Positions 60,022 to 64,000 of a stretch of 64,000 bases of DNA are shown piece by piece. Every line of letters begins with the position of its first letter. The first letter of the stretch is position 1. The notes below the pieces were generated by a model. It saw only the letters and a program-made list of their open reading frames with translations. It was not told where the DNA came from and ran no database searches. The stretch comes from Pseudomonas sp. PH1b (lineage in GTDB: Bacteria > Pseudomonadota > Gammaproteobacteria > Pseudomonadales > Pseudomonadaceae), in the NCBI RefSeq assembly GCF_000633395.1, contig NZ_AYMU01000003.1:62001-126000 (forward strand). The letters are read 5' to 3'. The position numbers were made by a program, and so were the translations under genes.

Positions 60022-61209
60022 ATGCCTGAACCACAGACGCCCGCCCCCAGCTCCATGGCGATCACCCCGCAGATCGTCTCCATCGTCTTCTATACCTTTA
60101 TCGCGTTCCTCTGCATCGGCCTGCCGATTGCCGTACTGCCGGGCTATGTCCACGATCAGTTGGGTTTCAGCGCGCTGGTTGCGGGGCTGGTCATCGGCTC
60201 GCAGTACCTGGCCACCCTGCTCAGCCGGCCCATGGCCGGGCGCATGTCGGACACCGTGGGCACCAAGCGCTCGATCATCTATGGGCTGCTGGGGATTCTC
60301 CTCAGCGGGGTGCTGACCCTGGTGTCGGTGCTGCTGGAACATCTGCCCTTGTTGAGCCTGACGGTGCTGCTCGGCGGACGCTTGCTGCTGGGGGTGGCCC
60401 AGGGCCTGATCGGCGTCGGCACCATCAGCTGGTGCATGGGCCAGGTGGGCACTGAACACACGGCGCGGTCGATTTCCTGGAATGGCATTGCCTCCTATGG
60501 CGCCATTGCCATCGGTGCCCCGCTGGGGGTGAAGATGGTCGAGAATTACAGCTTCGCCAGCCTGGGCATCGCCCTGTCGGCCATGGCCTTACTGGCCTTG
60601 CTGCTGATCCGCAACAAGCCCTCGGTCCCGGTGGTTCGCGGTGAGCGCCTGGCGTTCTGGGCGGTATTCGGACGCATTGCGCCCTTTGGCGCGAGCCTGA
60701 GCCTGGCATCCATCGGCTACGGCACCCTGACCACCTTCATTGCGCTGTTCTATGTGAGCCGAGGCTGGACCGGCGCCGCCTATTGCCTGACGGTATTCGG
60801 CATCTGCTTCATCTGCTCGCGTCTGCTGTTCATCTCCAGCATCAGCCGTTTTGGTGGTTTTGCATCGGCGATTGCCTGCATGTGCGTCGAAACCCTGGGG
60901 CTGGTCCTGCTCTGGCTTGCACCGTCCGCCGGCTGGGCGCTGGTCGGGGCCGGGCTCACCGGTATCGGCCTGTCGCTGGTCTATCCGGCATTGGGCGTGG
61001 AGGCCATCAAGCAGGTGCCCAACAGCAGCCGCGGGGCCGGTTTGAGTGCCTATGCGGTGTTTTTTGACCTGGCCCTGGCCATCGCCGGCCCCTTGATGGG
61101 CGCAGTGGCGCTGAACCTCGGCTATTCGTGGATCTTCTTCTGCGCCGCCCTGCTCTCGGTCACCGCCCTGGGCCTGACGCTGCTGCTCAAGCGCCGCAAC
61201 GGCGCCTGA
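60022..61209 (+). CDS. MFS transporter (YfcJ/YhhS-like)
   Basis: 395 residues with twelve predicted helices. The loop 2-3 motif is RPMAGRMSDTVGTKRSI. The GGRLLLGVAQGLIGVGTISWCMGQ segment, and the late LVYPALGVEAIKQVPNSSRGAG, are typical of the YfcJ/YhhS branch, which includes arabinose and drug exporters. No regulator flanks it and no operon partner shares its strand. The likely role is export; the substrate is unknown. It ends 1 bp before the convergent hydrolase gene's stop (61211). Confidence 0.87.
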   Translation: MPEPQTPAPSSMAITPQIVSIVFYTFIAFLCIGLPIAVLPGYVHDQLGFSALVAGLVIGSQYLATLLSRPMAGRMSDTVGTKRSIIYGLLGILLSGVLTLVSVLLEHLPLLSLTVLLGGRLLLGVAQGLIGVGTISWCMGQVGTEHTARSISWNGIASYGAIAIGAPLGVKMVENYSFASLGIALSAMALLALLLIRNKPSVPVVRGERLAFWAVFGRIAPFGASLSLASIGYGTLTTFIALFYVSRGWTGAAYCLTVFGICFICSRLLFISSISRFGGFASAIACMCVETLGLVLLWLAPSAGWALVGAGLTGIGLSLVYPALGVEAIKQVPNSSRGAGLSAYAVFFDLALAIAGPLMGAVALNLGYSWIFFCAALLSVTALGLTLLLKRRNGA

Positions 61210-61210
61210 G

Positions 61211-62248
61211 TCACTGATCGGCGGTTTGCATGCCGGCACGGCTCGGCTTGCCCAGGGTGTGGGCGAAGAACTTGCCGGCCTCGGAAATCAGATTGCGGTG
61301 GATGTCCTCGCGATCGACGCCGTCGGCATCGGTGCACAAGGCCGGCATCGCCGCCAGTTGCTCTGCGCTGCAAGGCGCCATGAACACGAAGTGCCCGGCA
61401 CCGGCCAGCAGCTTGAAGTCCGGCGCCACCGGCAACTTGCGGGCCAGGGCCGCGGCATTCTTGTCCAGGGCCACCAACTGATCGCCATCACCGCTGTAGA
61501 GCAGCACCGGCACATGCACTCCGGCCAGGGTCTGGCGACCGAACTTCAGGCTCAACGGGGCCATCAGCAACAAGGCATGTACCCGCGGATCGGCCACTGG
61601 CTGCAGATCGTCACGATCGACGATCAGTTCACCCTGGGTATTGCAGGCGTCATGGTCACCAGGGCGTTCCAGGCAGTAGCGTCGCAGGCGGTCCAGGTCC
61701 GGAGTGGCGCCGGAGAGGATCAGGGCGGTTTCGCCGCCAGCGGAATAACCTATGACCCCCACCTGGTCGGCGTTGACGAAAGGCGACAGCATCGGGTCGC
61801 TCAATGTCGCGGTAATGGCTTCGGAAATCTGGATCGGCCGCCCATAGAGATTGCTCAAGGTGCCCAGGCGGCTGTGGTCCTTGGAATTGTCACCCGGGTG
61901 GATCACCGCCACCACGACAAAACCCTTGCGCGCCAGGGAGGTGGCCAGGTCGTGCAGGGCCAGGGGCGTGCCGGTATTGCCGTGGGAGAGCATCAGCATC
62001 GGGAAACGGCCGATGGCGACCTTGGCATCCCGGGATGCCGCAATCTGATAGCCCTCAAGTTGGCTGTTGTGCTCAATGCCGGTGGACGGATAGAAGGCGA
62101 TGGCGCGCATCGGCTGCTGGTCCAGGGGATCGAGAAAACTCATCTCATGGAAACCGACGCTCCAGTGCGGGTGTGGCGCAGGCGCGGCCTGGACTGAATT
62201 CAGGCTGCTGAGCAGGCAGATCAGTAACAATGCACCAAGACGTTTCAT
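61211..62248 (-). CDS. Secreted alpha/beta hydrolase (dienelactone-hydrolase-like)
   Basis: 345 residues with a signal peptide (about 1-22, ending VQAA). The fold has MLMLSHGNTGTPLALHDLA (oxyanion region), GVIGYSAGGETALIL with nucleophile Ser in GYSAGG, VPVLLYSGDGDQLV with the catalytic Asp, and LLAGAGHFVFMAPCS with the catalytic His. Cys-containing segments (RRYCLERPGDHDACN, MAPCSA, ALCTD) may form disulfides in the periplasm. The family includes platelet-activating-factor acetylhydrolase-like esterases. The substrate is unknown. Confidence 0.85.
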   Translation of the reverse strand: MKRLGALLLICLLSSLNSVQAAPAPHPHWSVGFHEMSFLDPLDQQPMRAIAFYPSTGIEHNSQLEGYQIAASRDAKVAIGRFPMLMLSHGNTGTPLALHDLATSLARKGFVVVAVIHPGDNSKDHSRLGTLSNLYGRPIQISEAITATLSDPMLSPFVNADQVGVIGYSAGGETALILSGATPDLDRLRRYCLERPGDHDACNTQGELIVDRDDLQPVADPRVHALLLMAPLSLKFGRQTLAGVHVPVLLYSGDGDQLVALDKNAAALARKLPVAPDFKLLAGAGHFVFMAPCSAEQLAAMPALCTDADGVDREDIHRNLISEAGKFFAHTLGKPSRAGMQTADQ

Positions 62249-62495
62249 CTCACGCCCACCTTCGCTGCTGGATCAAGAAAGCCCATTGCCCCTGCCATCC
62301 CTTGCCGCCAAGGCTTGAAGCCACATGGCCCGCTCATGCTGGCTGCACATGCCGGGCCTATCACTGTATGCCCTGCATAACCCGGGCCAGAAAACACAGA
62401 CAACAAAAAACTCCGTACTCCGATCACTTTGCACAGTGAGCAGAATACAGAGTCTAGTGGTGCTCGACGCGCTTGAAAGCGTCTTTACACAAGCC

Positions 62496-63107
62496 TTACG
62501 CGGCGGCGAAGAGTTGCTCGCCGATTTGCGCCTGGGCGTCAGTCATGGCCTTGTTGCGCACCTCTTCACCGTAGGCCAGGCCATGGGCGCGGACGAACTC
62601 GATGTCGGTGATGCCGAGGAAGCCAAACAGCACTTTCAGGTAATCCTCATGGGCAACCCCGGTCGCCTGGCCAACGTGCAGGCCGCCGGAGGTGGACACC
62701 ACAATCACCTTCTTGCCACCGCACAGGCCTTCCGGACCGGCCTCGGTGTAGCGGAAGGTCTGGCCGGCCACGGCGATGCGGTCGATCCAGGCCTTGAGCT
62801 GGGTGGGGATGGTGAAGTTGTACATCGGCGCGGCGATCACCACCGCGTCGGCCGCCTGGAACTCGGCCAGGGCCTGGGCGCTGAGTTCGGCCTCGTGCTT
62901 CAGTGCGGCATCGCGCAGTTCGGCGGCAGTGCCGGCGGCCACCAGGGTTGCCGCGGAGAAGTGGCTGATAGCGTCACCGGCCAGGTCGCGGTAGGTCACG
63001 GCGATGTCGGCACGGGCGGCTTTCCAGGCCTCGACCACGCTGTGGCTCAGTTGGCGGGAGGCCGAGTTGTCGCCAAGGATGCTCGAATCGATATGCAACA
63101 GTTTCAT
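62496..63107 (-). CDS. azoR: FMN-dependent NADH-azoreductase
   Basis: 203 residues from ATG 63107. It is a flavodoxin-like fold with [20 protein letters not shown] at the N-terminus for FMN phosphate binding, [20 protein letters not shown] (the AzoR PMYNF motif) and STSGGLHVG near residue 140. It reduces azo dyes and quinones with NADH. The next gene is a divergent LysR regulator, the common arrangement for azoR/nitroreductase-type genes. Confidence 0.93.
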   Translation of the reverse strand: MKLLHIDSSILGDNSASRQLSHSVVEAWKAARADIAVTYRDLAGDAISHFSAATLVAAGTAAELRDAALKHEAELSAQALAEFQAADAVVIAAPMYNFTIPTQLKAWIDRIAVAGQTFRYTEAGPEGLCGGKKVIVVSTSGGLHVGQATGVAHEDYLKVLFGFLGITDIEFVRAHGLAYGEEVRNKAMTDAQAQIGEQLFAAA

Positions 63108-63175
63108 GGGGGATCTCCAAGTGAGGACCGCCACTGGGCGATCAGATGTTGGCAATCCTACAGATGAAATCAATG

Positions 63176-63189
63176 GCTGATTAGTCAGC
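63176..63189. promoter_or_regulatory. Candidate LysR box between azoR and its divergent regulator
   Basis: GCTGA, TTAG, TCAGC is an interrupted palindrome 47 bp before the LysR start and 68 bp before the azoR start. LysR sites are often T-N11-A palindromes in such divergent gaps. Confidence 0.4.
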
Positions 63190-63236
63190 AAAAATGCGAT
63201 AGTTCGTCCCATCAGCAGGACAGTCGAGCCCTCCTC

Positions 63237-64000
63237 ATGCAAGACCTCAACGATCTCTATTACTTCGCCAAGGTGGTGGAAGCCGGCGGCTTTGCCGCTG
63301 CCGGGCGTCTGCTGGGCATTCCCAAGTCGCGCCTTTCAAGACGCATCGCCGAACTCGAAGAGCGCCTCAACGCCCGCTTGCTGCAACGCACCACCCGGCA
63401 GTTGAAACTGACCGCGGTGGGCGAACGCTACCTGAGTCATTGCCAGGCCATGCTGCTGGCCGCGGAAATGGCCGACGAGGCCGTGGCCGCCATGGCCAGC
63501 GAACCCCGCGGGCGCCTGCGGGTGTCGAGCCCGGTGGGCCTGGCCCATGAATTACTGACGCCGCTGGTGGCGCGCTTCCTGGAAAAGTACCCTCAGGTGC
63601 AACTGGAGATGTTGCTGCTCAACCGCCGCGTCGACCTGGTCAATGAAGGCGTCGATGTAGCCTTGCGCGTGCGCGAGCACGGTGATGAGGACCCGCTGCT
63701 GGTCACCCGCCGCCTGCGACCGGCGCAGACCGTGATGGTCGCCACCCCGGCCTTTGTCCGCGAGCACCCGGTGGAGCATCCCGAAGACTTGCGGCGCCTG
63801 CCGTTGCTCGGTGCCCTGGAGGCCGATCGCCTGCTGCACCTGCGCCTGCTGGACCAACAGGGCAATGCCTGCGACCTGGCCCTGGAGGCACGCCTGGGAA
63901 TCGACGACTTCATTGTCCGTCGCGCCTGCGCCCTCGCAGGCCTGGGCTGTACGGTATTGCCAATGCTGTATTGCGAAGAAGAACTGGCCAGCGGCCAGTT
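63237..64000 (+). CDS. LysR family regulator (5' part; runs off the window)
   Basis: At least 254 codons from ATG 63237, open to the right edge. The N-terminal HTH has [36 protein letters not shown] in order; the linker and effector domain follow ([29 protein letters not shown] [12 protein letters not shown] near the end). It belongs to the group with a DLNDLYYF start that commonly regulates an adjacent redox enzyme. It is divergent from azoR across 129 bp. Confidence 0.88.
   Translation, partial: MQDLNDLYYFAKVVEAGGFAAAGRLLGIPKSRLSRRIAELEERLNARLLQRTTRQLKLTAVGERYLSHCQAMLLAAEMADEAVAAMASEPRGRLRVSSPVGLAHELLTPLVARFLEKYPQVQLEMLLLNRRVDLVNEGVDVALRVREHGDEDPLLVTRRLRPAQTVMVATPAFVREHPVEHPEDLRRLPLLGALEADRLLHLRLLDQQGNACDLALEARLGIDDFIVRRACALAGLGCTVLPMLYCEEELASGQ

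Noticed and set aside
62396..62411. A-rich AACAAAAA stretch resembling an Hfq/Crc site
   Set aside because: It is on the + strand, whereas both flanking genes are read from the minus strand, so it is in no mRNA leader.
1..64000. tRNA genes, rRNA, prophage, integrases or transposases
   Set aside because: No cloverleaf, rRNA-like stretch or mobile-element protein was recognised anywhere in the window.

Overview
This is a high-GC gammaproteobacterial chromosome segment that reads as a Pseudomonas of the P. fluorescens lineage (protegens/chlororaphis-like). The evidence is a complete mannitol operon in P. fluorescens order (mtlEFGKDYZ), an OprD-family porin, Pseudomonas REP palindromes with the GTAGGAGCCGGCTTGCCGGC core, small Pseudomonas families (DUF1652, DUF2790), and a branched-chain acyl-CoA cluster ordered like P. 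putida fadDx-fadAx. I see no tRNA, rRNA, phage, transposase or CRISPR array. The species call is inference.

Layout. 1-2.3 kb: the tail of an unknown gene, a GT39 membrane glycosyltransferase and a GNAT enzyme. 2.3-4.6 kb: a decayed MFS transporter, an HPP membrane protein and a LysR regulator. 4.9-7.7 kb: an overlapping three-gene lipid-carrier sugar-transfer module (GtrA flippase, GtrB-like GT2, GT39). 7.9-17.6 kb: two convergent acyl-CoA catabolic units. On + are a 3-hydroxyisobutyryl-CoA hydrolase-like enzyme and an acyl-CoA dehydrogenase. On - are, in order of transcription, an AraC regulator, acyl-CoA synthetase, SDR dehydrogenase, thiolase, acyl-CoA dehydrogenase and enoyl-CoA hydratase; this fits valine and isoleucine breakdown. 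17.9-26.4 kb: mannitol/polyol uptake and catabolism (ABC transporter, mannitol 2-dehydrogenase, xylulokinase, fructokinase), followed by an OprD porin. REP elements punctuate these operons.

28.5-46.6 kb is a 16-gene, tightly overlapping Wzx/Wzy-type exopolysaccharide locus. It holds UDP-glucose dehydrogenase, UDP-glucuronate epimerase, an ExoY-like initiating transferase, a kinase-like protein with a broken P-loop, a Wza-like lipoprotein, a Wzz-like protein, three further glycosyltransferases, Wzy, Wzx, two deacetylases, a glycosidase-like protein and two GNAT-fold proteins. The predicted product is an acidic polysaccharide. I cannot assign it to alginate, Psl, Pel or cellulose.

46.7-64 kb is mixed housekeeping and accessory content: DUF2790 and DUF1652 proteins, an ecotin, a NIPSNAP protein, and a catalytic-only threonine dehydratase preceded by a textbook Ile-codon transcription attenuator with a 22-residue leader peptide. 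Next come a ParD-like antitoxin fused operonically to methionine aminopeptidase with a palindromic operator, a divergent RimK-like ATP-grasp / GNAT-C39 peptidase pair, a PQQ-type sugar dehydrogenase, LpxO, an alpha/beta hydrolase, the ABC-F protein YbiT, an MFS transporter, a secreted hydrolase, an azoreductase and a LysR gene cut by the window end.

The strongest less-expected signals are the isoleucine attenuator, the exopolysaccharide locus with its pseudokinase-like and glycosidase-like components, the RimK-like/GNAT-C39 pair, the ParD-map operon with its operator, and A-rich Hfq/Crc-type motifs at the translation starts of three catabolic operons.
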